From positions 124,001 through 188,000 of the forward strand of contig NZ_SMRS01000007.1 in NCBI RefSeq assembly GCF_008368715.1: a DNA stretch of 64,000 nucleotides, in the 5' to 3' direction. Shown here in pieces: positions 56,412-64,000 of this stretch. A program made the translations under genes and the position numbers. The first letter of the stretch is position 1. Each line of letters opens with the position of its first letter. The notes below the pieces were generated by a model that saw nothing but the letters and a program-made list of their open reading frames with translations, was not told where the DNA came from and ran no database searches. Source of the stretch: Nitrincola tapanii (GTDB lineage: Bacteria; Pseudomonadota; Gammaproteobacteria; Pseudomonadales; Balneatricaceae).

Positions 56412-57458
56412 ATGTCGGAAGCTCAGGGATTGAAATGGCTGCTGGGACTGGCGGCCATGATTGTAATTTTGGCGGGTTTAAAAGCCGCAGAAACTATCGT
56501 GATTCCGATTTTGCTGGCCCTATTTATTGCCATCATTAGCACGCCTTTTATCCGCATGATCACGTCCAGAGGGGTGCCCCCTGTGGGCGCGGTGGTCATC
56601 GTACTGGCGGTGCTGATTGTCTTTGGTGGTGGATTGGTGATGGTGGTCAGTCAGTCGATTGATGCGTTTATGCTGCGTCTGCCGCATTACCAGATGCGCT
56701 TACAAAGTGTGATCACGGATCTGCTGCCTTACTTGGAGCGTTGGGAGATTCCGGTTAGCCGCGATATGGTGATGAATCAACTCAACCCCTCGCAGATGAT
56801 GAGCTTAATTGGTTCCACCCTATCCAGCATCGGCTCCTTGTTGACCAATCTGTTTTTGGTGGTCTTTATCGTGATCTTTTTGCTTTTAGAGGAAGCGACT
56901 TTTTCCGGTAAATTAAAAGCCGCGCTGCCCAATGCCGATAAGTCTTTACGGGATGCCAGCGGGTTTATGAAACAGGTCAACCAATATCTGATGATTAAAA
57001 CCACCATCAGTTTGATTACTGGGGTGCTGGTCACACTCTGGTTGGCTTATTTAGGGGTGGATTTCCCGGTCCTTTGGGGGCTGGTGGCGATGTTGATGAA
57101 CTTTATCCCCAACGTTGGGTCACTCATAGCAGCTATTCCGGCCGTCCTTCTTTCCTTGGTGCAGTTGGGGGTGGGCGATGCGTTGTTGGTCACCTTGGGG
57201 TATGTCGTCATCAACGTGGTGATGGGAAATCTGGTTGAGCCGCGTTTTATGGGGCGTGGCTTGGGTCTGTCGCCTTTGGTGGTATTTTTATCCTTAATTC
57301 TTTGGGGCTGGTTATTCGGTCCGGTCGGTATGTTCTTGTCGATACCCCTAACCATGATCGTCAAGATTGCCTTAGAGCAGAATGACAGCACACGTTGGAT
57401 TGCCATTCTGCTGGGTAATGATGCGCCGGCATCTTCAAAATCTGTGGAAGCCTCCTAG
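56412..57458 (+). CDS. AI-2E/PerM-family transporter
   Basis: 348-residue inner-membrane protein with about eight helices in two blocks (about 10-90 and 150-335), separated by a cytoplasmic or periplasmic segment. The family signature PNVGSLIAAIPAVLL and the C-terminal LVEPRFMGRGLGLSP are present. Relatives include E. coli TqsA, which exports autoinducer-2, but many are Na+/H+ antiporters or of unknown substrate. A luxS gene lies 54 kb away, which is compatible with AI-2 export but weak evidence. It is preceded by the small hypothetical gene and followed 40 nt later by an MFS gene. Confidence 0.92.
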   Translation: MSEAQGLKWLLGLAAMIVILAGLKAAETIVIPILLALFIAIISTPFIRMITSRGVPPVGAVVIVLAVLIVFGGGLVMVVSQSIDAFMLRLPHYQMRLQSVITDLLPYLERWEIPVSRDMVMNQLNPSQMMSLIGSTLSSIGSLLTNLFLVVFIVIFLLLEEATFSGKLKAALPNADKSLRDASGFMKQVNQYLMIKTTISLITGVLVTLWLAYLGVDFPVLWGLVAMLMNFIPNVGSLIAAIPAVLLSLVQLGVGDALLVTLGYVVINVVMGNLVEPRFMGRGLGLSPLVVFLSLILWGWLFGPVGMFLSIPLTMIVKIALEQNDSTRWIAILLGNDAPASSKSVEAS

Positions 57459-57498
57459 AAACAGGGAGAATCACAGGCAACCTTAGTCATGGAGATTC

Positions 57499-58887
57499 AT
57501 GTTTTTCGCGGCACGTAGTTTACTCGCTCTCTATTCAAGTTATGGGTTGTTGGTGCTTGCCAACGCCCTCTTCACCACCCTAACCAGCCTGCGTGCCGAT
57601 CTGGAAGGTTTCAGTGTGCAGACCGTGGGTCTGATGATGGCTAGCTACTTCCTGGGAATGTTTTTAGGTGCGCGTTACAGCGCCCGCGTGATCGCACGTG
57701 CCGGTCATATCCGTGCTTTTGCGGCATTTGCTTCGTTTATGTCCTTATCACCTTTGATCCATGTTTTATGGATCGATCCCTGGGTGTGGGGAGGCTTGCG
57801 CCTGATGGATGGCTTTGGTCTGGCGGGTCTGTTTATCATTACCGAAAGCTGGCTGAATGCACGCTCTAATAATCAAACGCGTGGCAGTATTCTCGCGCTG
57901 TATATGGTTGTGAACTATCTGGCATCGGGTTTAGGGCAGCTGCTTTTACTCTTTTCAGCGCCGAGCGAGTTTGAGATCTTTGCCATTGCTTCCGTGTGCT
58001 TCTCCCTATCCCTGCTGCCTTTGATGCTGACTCGAACCGAAGCGCCCATCCCTAATCCGATGACGCAGTTTAGTATCCGGCCTCTGTTGCAGGTGGCCCC
58101 GGCAGGTTTTTGGGGTGCTGTCTGTGCGGGTTCGGTGAATGCGGCTTTTTTTGCCATGGCGCCGATTTTTGCGCAGGGGCAAGGCTTGGCACTTGAGCAG
58201 ATCTCTTTCTTTATGATGGTGGGGATTTTCTCCGGTCTGGTGTTGCAAATACCCTTGGGCCGCCTGTCTGATCGGATAGAGCGACGTAAAGTCTTAGCCG
58301 GTGTATGTGCCGGTGGCTTGATCTTTAGCCTGTTGCTGATCGTGCAAACCGAGCTGGCTTGGCCCTTTAGCAGTTTGCTGCTGAATGTGTTTGCCTACGG
58401 AGCCTTGGCGTTTGTGATTTACCCCTTGGCCGCAGCGCACGTAAATGATTGGAGTGATCCTGAACAGTTGATGCAAACCTCGTCGGGTTTGCTCGTAGGT
58501 TATGGCAGTGGTGCTGTGTTTGGCCCCTTGCTGAGCTCCAGTTTGATGGCGAAAATCGGCCCTTCTGGGTTGTTTGTGTATATCGCCCTGAATCTTTTGG
58601 CCATGATGCTGTATGCCCTGTATCAATCGCGTGTTGCCGGTTTGCAACGCGAGAAGATGGAGTTTGTGCCACAACCGGCAGTGCAGTTTCCACTTGAGGA
58701 GCTTTATCATGCCGCTCAGGATGAGGCCACCCCCGTGGATGAATCCTTGTATGCGCATGACAAGCCTCATCGCAAAGTATCGAAGCATCATTGCCCACGA
58801 CGCTTCTATGCTCAGCGAGCTCTGCGGCAGTACAGATTAAAGCAGTTGTATCAGCAGCGTCAGCGCCGCCCATGGCATGGAGGTTGA
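57499..58887 (+). CDS. MFS transporter (YcaD-like) with long basic tail
   Basis: 462-residue MFS protein with about twelve helices and the YcaD-type start in which FFAARSLLALYSSYGLLVL forms the first helix. YcaD (382 residues) is a putative transporter of unknown substrate. Here about 80 residues follow the last helix; the final 45 or so are rich in His, Arg, Lys and Gln (DKPHRKVSKHH and later RQYRLKQLYQQRQRRP), unlike the family norm. GGAG lies a few nt before the ATG. It is the last of the three plus-strand genes and is followed by a bidirectional terminator. Confidence 0.88.
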   Translation: MFFAARSLLALYSSYGLLVLANALFTTLTSLRADLEGFSVQTVGLMMASYFLGMFLGARYSARVIARAGHIRAFAAFASFMSLSPLIHVLWIDPWVWGGLRLMDGFGLAGLFIITESWLNARSNNQTRGSILALYMVVNYLASGLGQLLLLFSAPSEFEIFAIASVCFSLSLLPLMLTRTEAPIPNPMTQFSIRPLLQVAPAGFWGAVCAGSVNAAFFAMAPIFAQGQGLALEQISFFMMVGIFSGLVLQIPLGRLSDRIERRKVLAGVCAGGLIFSLLLIVQTELAWPFSSLLLNVFAYGALAFVIYPLAAAHVNDWSDPEQLMQTSSGLLVGYGSGAVFGPLLSSSLMAKIGPSGLFVYIALNLLAMMLYALYQSRVAGLQREKMEFVPQPAVQFPLEELYHAAQDEATPVDESLYAHDKPHRKVSKHHCPRRFYAQRALRQYRLKQLYQQRQRRPWHGG

Positions 58888-58979
58888 GGTGTTGGGGTTG
58901 AGCGGCGGTTAAGACATAGAGTTTACTGAATGCCAATTATCTTCTTCAATTCGAGCGAGTGCAGAAAAAACGAGAGCAG

Positions 58980-59010
58980 AAAAAAGAGGAGCCTTGCACT
59001 CCTCTTTTTT
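58980..59010. terminator. Bidirectional terminator between the MFS gene and gcvP
   Basis: AAAAAAGAGGAG (58980-58991) pairs with CTCCTCTTTTTT (58999-59010) around CCTTGCA. The T-run after the stem serves the plus strand, and the A-run before it is a T-run on the minus strand. It fits two converging genes. Confidence 0.92.
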
Positions 59011-59034
59011 CACTCAGCCTAGCCGATCATCCCA

Positions 59035-61932
59035 TCAAGCATAATCACTGACCGGCACACAGGCACAGAAGAGGTTACGATCACCGTAGACGTTATCGAT
59101 ACGGTTCACGCTCGGCCAAACCTTAGCCTCTTTTAACCAATCCGCCGGGAAGGCCGCCTGTTCGCGGGTATAAGGACGCGTCCAGTTCGGGTCCATCAGG
59201 TCCGCTTGGGTGTGCGGCGCATGTTTTAACGGATTATTTTCAGCATCGATCTCACCGTTTTCGACAGCGGCGATTTCAGCACGTATCTGAATCATCGCTT
59301 GAATAAAACGATCCAATTCAGCTTTCGGCTCCGATTCGGTGGGTTCAATCATCAGGGTGCCGGGCACAGGGAAGGACATGGTGGGTGCGTGAAAACCAAA
59401 ATCCATCAAACGCTTGGCCACATCTTCTTCGCTAATCCCGGTGCGCTCTTTCAGCGGACGCAGATCAATAATGCACTCATGGGCGACACGGCCATTACGA
59501 CCTGTATAGAGTATAGGGTAGTGTTCGCTCAAGCTCTGGGCAACATAGTTGGCGTTGAGAATTGCCACCTGAGTCGCTTGTCGCAGTCCGGCTGCACCCA
59601 TCAAGGCGATATACACCCAGCTGATGGCGAGAATGCTTGCACTGCCCCAAGGCGCCGCTGAAACAGCGCCGTTTTCTGGGTTGTCATTATTAACGGCAAT
59701 CACCGGATGGTTCGCAACATGAGGAATCAGGTGCGCTTTAATCCCGATGGGCCCCATGCCTGGGCCACCGCCGCCATGTGGAATACAGAAGGTTTTATGC
59801 AGGTTCATATGGGAGACATCGGCGCCGATCGCGGCTGGCAGGCTGAGGCCGACCTGAGCGTTGAGGTTGGCACCGTCCATATACACCTGGCCACCATGTT
59901 GATGAATGATCTCACAGATCTCAACGATCTCTTCTTCAAAAACACCGTGGGTGGAAGGGTAGGTAATCATCAAGCAGGCGAGGTCTTCAGCATGCGCATC
60001 GGCCTTGGCACGTAGATCCGCAACATCTACGTTGCCTTCGGCATCACAATCCACCAGCACCACTTGCATATCGACCATGGAGGCCGTTGCTGGGTTGGTG
60101 CCATGGGCTGAAGTTGGAATCAGGCAGACATTACGATGGCCTTGACCCTGAGCTTTAAGATAATTACGAATCGCCAAGAGGCCCGCATATTCACCCTGAG
60201 CGCCTGAGTTGGGCTGCATACAGATGGCATCAAAGCCCGTGACGGCTTTCAGCATCTCTTCCAGCTCCTGAAGCATCTGCTGATAACCCGCAGCCTGTTC
60301 TAGGGGGGCAAAAGGATGCATATTGGCCAGCTCCGGCCAGGTCACTGGAATCATCTCGGCGGTGGCATTCAGCTTCATGGTGCAAGAGCCGAGCGGAATC
60401 ATGCTGTGCGCCAGAGAGATGTCCTTATTTTCCAAGCGTTTTAAATAACGCAGCATCTCAGTTTCACTGTGGTGGGTGTTAAACACCGGATGCGTCAGGA
60501 TCGCTTGCTCACGTAAGAGTTCAGCCGGCAGTGCTGAGGTTCCGGCTTGGCATAAGGCTTGATCGAGGGCGTCGAGATCGGGTTGAGCCGAGCCGGGTAG
60601 TAGGATTGACCAGAGGGTTTCGATTTCAGCACGTGTTGTGCGTTCATCACAGCTGATCCCCAGCTGCTCAGTGCCGAGAGCACGCAGATTGATGCCAGCT
60701 TGCGCGGCACGGGCGAGCAGTTGATCGCGTTGTGCCCCTAGATTCAGCGTCAGGGTATCAAACCAGTAGGTGTTGTTGACTTCGATACCGCCCTGGCGTA
60801 ATCCCGCGGCTAACAAAGAGGTCAGACGATGGATGCGCGAGGCGATGGTGTGCAGCCCCTGCGGGCCATGATAGACCGCATAAAAAGCCGCCATATTGGC
60901 CAGTAGTGCCTGAGCGGTACAGATATTAGAGGTGGCTTTTTCACGACGAATATGTTGCTCGCGGGTTTGCATCGCCATACGCAGCGCGGTTTTTCCTCGG
61001 GCATCCACGGACACACCGATAATGCGACCTGGAACCGAACGTTTAAATTCATCGCGTGTGGCAAAGAAAGCCGCGGCTGGACCACCATAGCCCATGGGGA
61101 CACCAAAACGTTGTGAGGAGCCGAAGACGACATCCGCACCCAAGTCGCCTGGAGATTTTAACAGCACCAGCGCCATCAGATCGGCGGCGGCACAGAAAAG
61201 GGCTTTTTTAGCATGAGCTTTGTGGATTAACTCCGCATAGTTTTCGATCTCGCCTTGGGTATTGGGATACTGCACCAGCACACCAAAGCACTCTACCTGA
61301 TCGATCAACTCTGCGACCTTACCCACCACCACTTCGATCCCTAAGGGTTCCGCGCGGGTTTGAATCACGCTGATGTTCTGTGGGTGCAACTGTTCATCCA
61401 CCAAAAACACCTGAGCTTTTTTGGCTTTGGACATGCGTTTACACAGTGTCATGGCTTCCGCGGCCGCCGTCGCTTCATCCAGCAGAGAGGCGTTTGCCAG
61501 ATCTAATCCGGTCAGATCCAGAATCATCTGTTGGAATGTCAGCAGGCCCTCTAAACGCCCTTGCGAGATTTCGGGCTGATAGGGGGTGTAAGCGGTATAC
61601 CAGCCTGGATTTTCCAAAACATTACGCAGGATGACATTGGGCACAATCACGTCATAAAAACCCATGCCGATCATCGAGCGCTTCAGCTGGTTTTTTTGCA
61701 TCATGCCTTTTAGACGCTCCAGGACTTCCGTTTCAGAGGCCGAGCTTGCCAGCGTTAGAGGCTGGTCAATACGAATACTCGCAGGTAGCGTTTTTTCTGT
61801 CAGAGCATCCAAAGAATCCAGTCCCAGCTTGGCCAGCATAGCGTGCTGTTCTTCCAGAGAGGGACCGATGTGGCGTTCTAAAAAAGCATCATGCTGCTCA
61901 AGTTGCTGCAGCGAAGGCAAGGTGTGGCTCAT
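59035..61932 (-). CDS. gcvP: Glycine dehydrogenase (decarboxylating), P-protein
   Basis: PLP enzyme of the glycine cleavage system; it decarboxylates glycine and passes the aminomethyl group to lipoylated GcvH. The 965-residue single-chain form is near the E. coli length of 957. The N-terminus [13 protein letters not shown] and the PLP-lysine region [17 protein letters not shown] are characteristic. ATG 61932 with AGGA about 10 nt upstream is preferred to TTG 61950. gcvT and gcvH are not next to it, so the system is split. It lies downstream of the SulP gene on the same strand with 144 bp between; no glycine riboswitch was recognised there. Confidence 0.97.
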   Translation of the reverse strand: MSHTLPSLQQLEQHDAFLERHIGPSLEEQHAMLAKLGLDSLDALTEKTLPASIRIDQPLTLASSASETEVLERLKGMMQKNQLKRSMIGMGFYDVIVPNVILRNVLENPGWYTAYTPYQPEISQGRLEGLLTFQQMILDLTGLDLANASLLDEATAAAEAMTLCKRMSKAKKAQVFLVDEQLHPQNISVIQTRAEPLGIEVVVGKVAELIDQVECFGVLVQYPNTQGEIENYAELIHKAHAKKALFCAAADLMALVLLKSPGDLGADVVFGSSQRFGVPMGYGGPAAAFFATRDEFKRSVPGRIIGVSVDARGKTALRMAMQTREQHIRREKATSNICTAQALLANMAAFYAVYHGPQGLHTIASRIHRLTSLLAAGLRQGGIEVNNTYWFDTLTLNLGAQRDQLLARAAQAGINLRALGTEQLGISCDERTTRAEIETLWSILLPGSAQPDLDALDQALCQAGTSALPAELLREQAILTHPVFNTHHSETEMLRYLKRLENKDISLAHSMIPLGSCTMKLNATAEMIPVTWPELANMHPFAPLEQAAGYQQMLQELEEMLKAVTGFDAICMQPNSGAQGEYAGLLAIRNYLKAQGQGHRNVCLIPTSAHGTNPATASMVDMQVVLVDCDAEGNVDVADLRAKADAHAEDLACLMITYPSTHGVFEEEIVEICEIIHQHGGQVYMDGANLNAQVGLSLPAAIGADVSHMNLHKTFCIPHGGGGPGMGPIGIKAHLIPHVANHPVIAVNNDNPENGAVSAAPWGSASILAISWVYIALMGAAGLRQATQVAILNANYVAQSLSEHYPILYTGRNGRVAHECIIDLRPLKERTGISEEDVAKRLMDFGFHAPTMSFPVPGTLMIEPTESEPKAELDRFIQAMIQIRAEIAAVENGEIDAENNPLKHAPHTQADLMDPNWTRPYTREQAAFPADWLKEAKVWPSVNRIDNVYGDRNLFCACVPVSDYA

Positions 61933-61957
61933 GCGTGAGAAGTCCTGCAAGGGTTGG

Positions 61958-61982
61958 AAGGCGGCCTAGTCTAAGCCGCCTT
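61958..61982. repeat. Inverted repeat just upstream of gcvP
   Basis: AAGGCGGC (61958-61965) pairs with GCCGCCTT (61975-61982) around CTAGTCTAA. On the gcvP strand it lies about 25 nt before the start and is not followed by a T-run. It may stabilise the leader, or end the SulP transcript weakly. Confidence 0.5.
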
Positions 61983-62076
61983 AATCACAAAAACTGTCGC
62001 GCATTTTAACCGTTTTTAGTACCTCTGTGGGTGAAATTTACACAGAAGCACTGGGCTGAGTTTGAACTAAGTCGCG

Positions 62077-63642
62077 TTAGCGTAATGCGGCTTTCATACT
62101 GGTAAAGATAATTTCATCACGTAGGTTAGGGGTGTTCATCTGCAATAACTGCTCACGGATTTCCGGGGTGGCAACAACACGAGGGCGAATACGTTTTTGA
62201 TGCAGACGGGCAATCATATCATCCAGCGTGAAGATGGCGGTGAGGTCCATAAAATCGACCTTGCGGCAATCAAAGACGATATCGTGGGTGCCCATCACCT
62301 GGTCAACTGTCTCGATACGATCCAGCATATGGCTGGTGGAGCCAAAAAACAGCGGGCCTTTCACATTCACTACACGCACCCCAGGGCCGACCTTCTCGAT
62401 CTGGTGAGAATGGTGGCCACTGCCATCACTAAAACTGATATCAGCTTCTTTGGCGACGCGCCAGGTGAGTAAGCCCATCGCCAGCACCACCCCAACACCG
62501 ACGGCCATCACTAGATCAACCAGTACGGTTAAGATAAACACGGTACCCATAATCAAGGTTTCTGGGCGGGGCGCGGTTTTCAACAGACGCAATAAGCGGT
62601 AATCCAGAATATCGATGCCCACCTTAATAAGAATACCAGCCAAGACAGCGAGAGGAATTTGTGCGGCTAAAGGTGCTAGACCGAGAAGGAGGGTTAAAAG
62701 AAAGAGGCCATGCACCACACCGCTGACACGAGTTTGACCTCCCGCATTCACATTCACCACCGTACGCATGGTGGCGCCCGCTCCAGGCAGGCCGCCAATA
62801 AAGGCACAGAGCATATTGCCCAGCCCCTGACCAATCAGTTCACGATTCGGCTGATGGCGTGTTTGGGTAATTGAATCGGCCACTAGGGAGGTGAGAAGAC
62901 TGTCAATACTGCCGAGTAGAGCCAGTGTCACGCCTAGGGTGATGATGAGGCTCCACTGCTCTAGCGTGAAATGGGGTAAATGAAACTCCGGTAGGCCGGT
63001 TGGGATATGACCGATCACGGGTACATCAAAGCCCATTAATACAGAGATGAGTGTACAGAGGATTAAGGCTAACAGGGGCGATGGAATAAAACGGCTGATC
63101 CGTATTGGGGTTAAAAACACCAGCGTCAGGGTCAGTGCACCTAAGAAAAACGCCTGCATATTAAACGCCGCCAGCGTTTGCCCCATCTGACTGATGGCAT
63201 ATAAGGGTGAGGAGGGCGTGCTGGCACCAATCAAGGGCGCGAGCTGCAAGAGAATGATGATAGCGCCGATTCCAGACATAAAACCGGAAATCACGGGATA
63301 GGGGATAAAACGAACTAACCCCCCCGTTTTCATTAAGCCCAAAATAATTTGTACTACACCACCGACCAGCACCACGGCAAGAGCCATCTGAAAATTGCCG
63401 CCAAAAGTGGCCAGCGCCGAGGCAAAAACAACGGTCATAGGCCCCGTTGGCCCGGAGATCTGCACACGTGTGCCGCCAAAAATAGCTGCCATTAGTCCCA
63501 GGGCAATCGCACCGTATAGGCCGGCGGCGGCCCCGGCACCTGAGGCCACGCCAAAGGCTAGAGCAAGGGGAAGGGCAACGATGCCGGCAGTGAGTCCGCC
63601 AAACAGATCGCCTTTTAATAGGTTGATAGGGTAGGCCTTCAT
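62077..63642 (-). CDS. SulP-family anion transporter with STAS domain
   Basis: 521-residue inner-membrane protein. About twelve to fourteen helices with the SulP sequences GLTAGIVALPLALAFG and SGPTGPMTVVF lead to a C-terminal STAS domain (about 405-515; the VDFMDLTAIFTLDD stretch). SulP proteins carry sulfate, bicarbonate or dicarboxylates. ATG 63642 with GGAG 7 nt upstream is the start; TTG one codon earlier is less likely. No carbonic anhydrase is next to it, so the substrate is open. Confidence 0.93.
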   Translation of the reverse strand: MKAYPINLLKGDLFGGLTAGIVALPLALAFGVASGAGAAAGLYGAIALGLMAAIFGGTRVQISGPTGPMTVVFASALATFGGNFQMALAVVLVGGVVQIILGLMKTGGLVRFIPYPVISGFMSGIGAIIILLQLAPLIGASTPSSPLYAISQMGQTLAAFNMQAFFLGALTLTLVFLTPIRISRFIPSPLLALILCTLISVLMGFDVPVIGHIPTGLPEFHLPHFTLEQWSLIITLGVTLALLGSIDSLLTSLVADSITQTRHQPNRELIGQGLGNMLCAFIGGLPGAGATMRTVVNVNAGGQTRVSGVVHGLFLLTLLLGLAPLAAQIPLAVLAGILIKVGIDILDYRLLRLLKTAPRPETLIMGTVFILTVLVDLVMAVGVGVVLAMGLLTWRVAKEADISFSDGSGHHSHQIEKVGPGVRVVNVKGPLFFGSTSHMLDRIETVDQVMGTHDIVFDCRKVDFMDLTAIFTLDDMIARLHQKRIRPRVVATPEIREQLLQMNTPNLRDEIIFTSMKAALR

Positions 63643-63752
63643 CAATCAGCTCCGTCCTTTTTTATTCTTGTTGAATGGCTTAGGGGCGGATCTACCTTAA
63701 AAGAAGAGCACAGTGCTAGGCAAGCATAAACCTTGAATCTTCAGGCTGTTAC

Positions 63753-63780
63753 TGAGGTCGCCATTTCATGGCAGACCTCA
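63753..63780. terminator. Hairpin after the TonB-dependent receptor gene
   Basis: TGAGGTC (63753-63759) pairs with GACCTCA (63774-63780), with GCCA/TGGC inside. On the receptor's strand it follows the stop by 12 nt but has no T-run; on the plus strand CGTTTTTAG lies some 7 nt further. Possible terminator. Confidence 0.4.
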
Positions 63781-63791
63781 CACACCCGTTT

Positions 63792-64000
63792 TTAGAACCT
63801 CGCCGTGAACTTGATCCATCCAGATCGACCTGGCTCATTCACTTGCGTGTTGTTTCCAAACACATCCTCTCGATTGAGGTGGTTTGCGTAGGTTTTATCA
63901 AATAGGTTATTCACACCGGCACTGAGAATCAGAGCTGAGTTTAACTCATAGGCCAGGTGAGCATTAATGACATCGTAGCCAGATGTTTTTCTCGGATCCT
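63792..64000 (-). CDS. TonB-dependent outer-membrane receptor, C-terminal fragment
   Basis: Only the last 69 codons are in the window; the frame is open to position 64000 and stops with TAA at 63792. The end has the beta-barrel signature VNNLFDKTYANHL, a conserved final-strand region of TonB-dependent receptors, and closes with a C-terminal Phe in KFTARF, the outer-membrane assembly signal. The family takes up siderophores, haem, cobalamin or copper. The substrate cannot be told from this fragment. Confidence 0.85.
   Translation of the reverse strand, partial: DPRKTSGYDVINAHLAYELNSALILSAGVNNLFDKTYANHLNREDVFGNNTQVNEPGRSGWIKFTARF

Noticed and set aside
61933-62076. Glycine riboswitch before gcvP
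   Set aside because: Only 144 bp and one simple inverted repeat; the tandem aptamer pattern is absent.

Overview
The window is chromosomal DNA of a Gram-negative gammaproteobacterium. Evidence: E. coli-like CorA, PyrC, RadD, Aer and GcvP proteins, a tRNA-Ser(GGA) very close to the enterobacterial one, TAT and Sec signal peptides, and a TonB-dependent receptor end. A high-potential iron-sulfur protein and the many GGDEF/EAL and sensor-kinase genes suggest a free-living aquatic, respiratory, motile organism, perhaps of the Oceanospirillales/Chromatiales sort. The genus cannot be fixed from this sequence alone.

Layout. 1-2640: 3'-truncated radD, a GNAT acetyltransferase and luxS. 2928-12444: a five-gene plus-strand signalling operon (c-haem Tll0287-type hybrid kinase, REC-PAS-GGDEF-EAL, FIST protein, hybrid kinase with two receivers and HPt, EAL-HDOD), followed by an SDR dehydrogenase and a MASE1-CHASE-GGDEF-EAL protein. 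16298-18614 (minus): ArsR-type regulator, Ca/Na antiporter and corA. 18755-20960: tRNA-Ser, then a small accessory-looking patch (methyltransferase, an 87-codon unknown, an HNH protein) ending in a candidate GGA-rich small RNA. 21151-26467: haemerythrin-PAS-PAS-GGDEF-EAL-CZB protein, Aer-like redox receptor and a cytosine-deaminase-like enzyme. 26735-35356: a 57-codon gene, pyrC and an Asp/Glu/hydantoin-type racemase (minus), divergent from a five-gene peptide/nickel-type ABC importer and a GntR/FCD regulator. 35379-40073 (minus): four genes overlapping by 4 bp each, two histidine kinases, a lone receiver and a REC-PAS-GGDEF cyclase. 40196-52624: a second signalling block with a PhnD-like-PAS-GGDEF-EAL-CZB protein, a chemoreceptor, a GGDEF-EAL protein, a CheA-N-terminus-like protein without its phospho-histidine, and three further GGDEF proteins. 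52772-64000: HiPIP, SPFH/NfeD pair, Bcr/CflA exporter, AI-2E-family transporter, YcaD-like MFS, gcvP, SulP transporter, and the 3' end of a TonB-dependent receptor.

How it fits together. Nine GGDEF-containing proteins plus one degenerate EAL-HDOD protein lie in about 47 kb, together with four histidine kinases and two chemoreceptors. Their input modules point to gas, redox and metal sensing: c-type haem, FIST (NosP-like), haemerythrin, Aer-type PAS and CZB. A working hypothesis is that this is a c-di-GMP/chemotaxis hub linking respiratory state to surface or motility behaviour. The most notable observations are a sensory domain shared between the FIST-linked hybrid kinase and a distant diguanylate cyclase, CZB-like domains at the far C-terminus of two GGDEF-EAL proteins, the pseudo-HPt protein coupled to a GGDEF-EAL gene, and the GGA-rich RNA candidate.

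I saw no CRISPR array, insertion sequence, prophage or rRNA.
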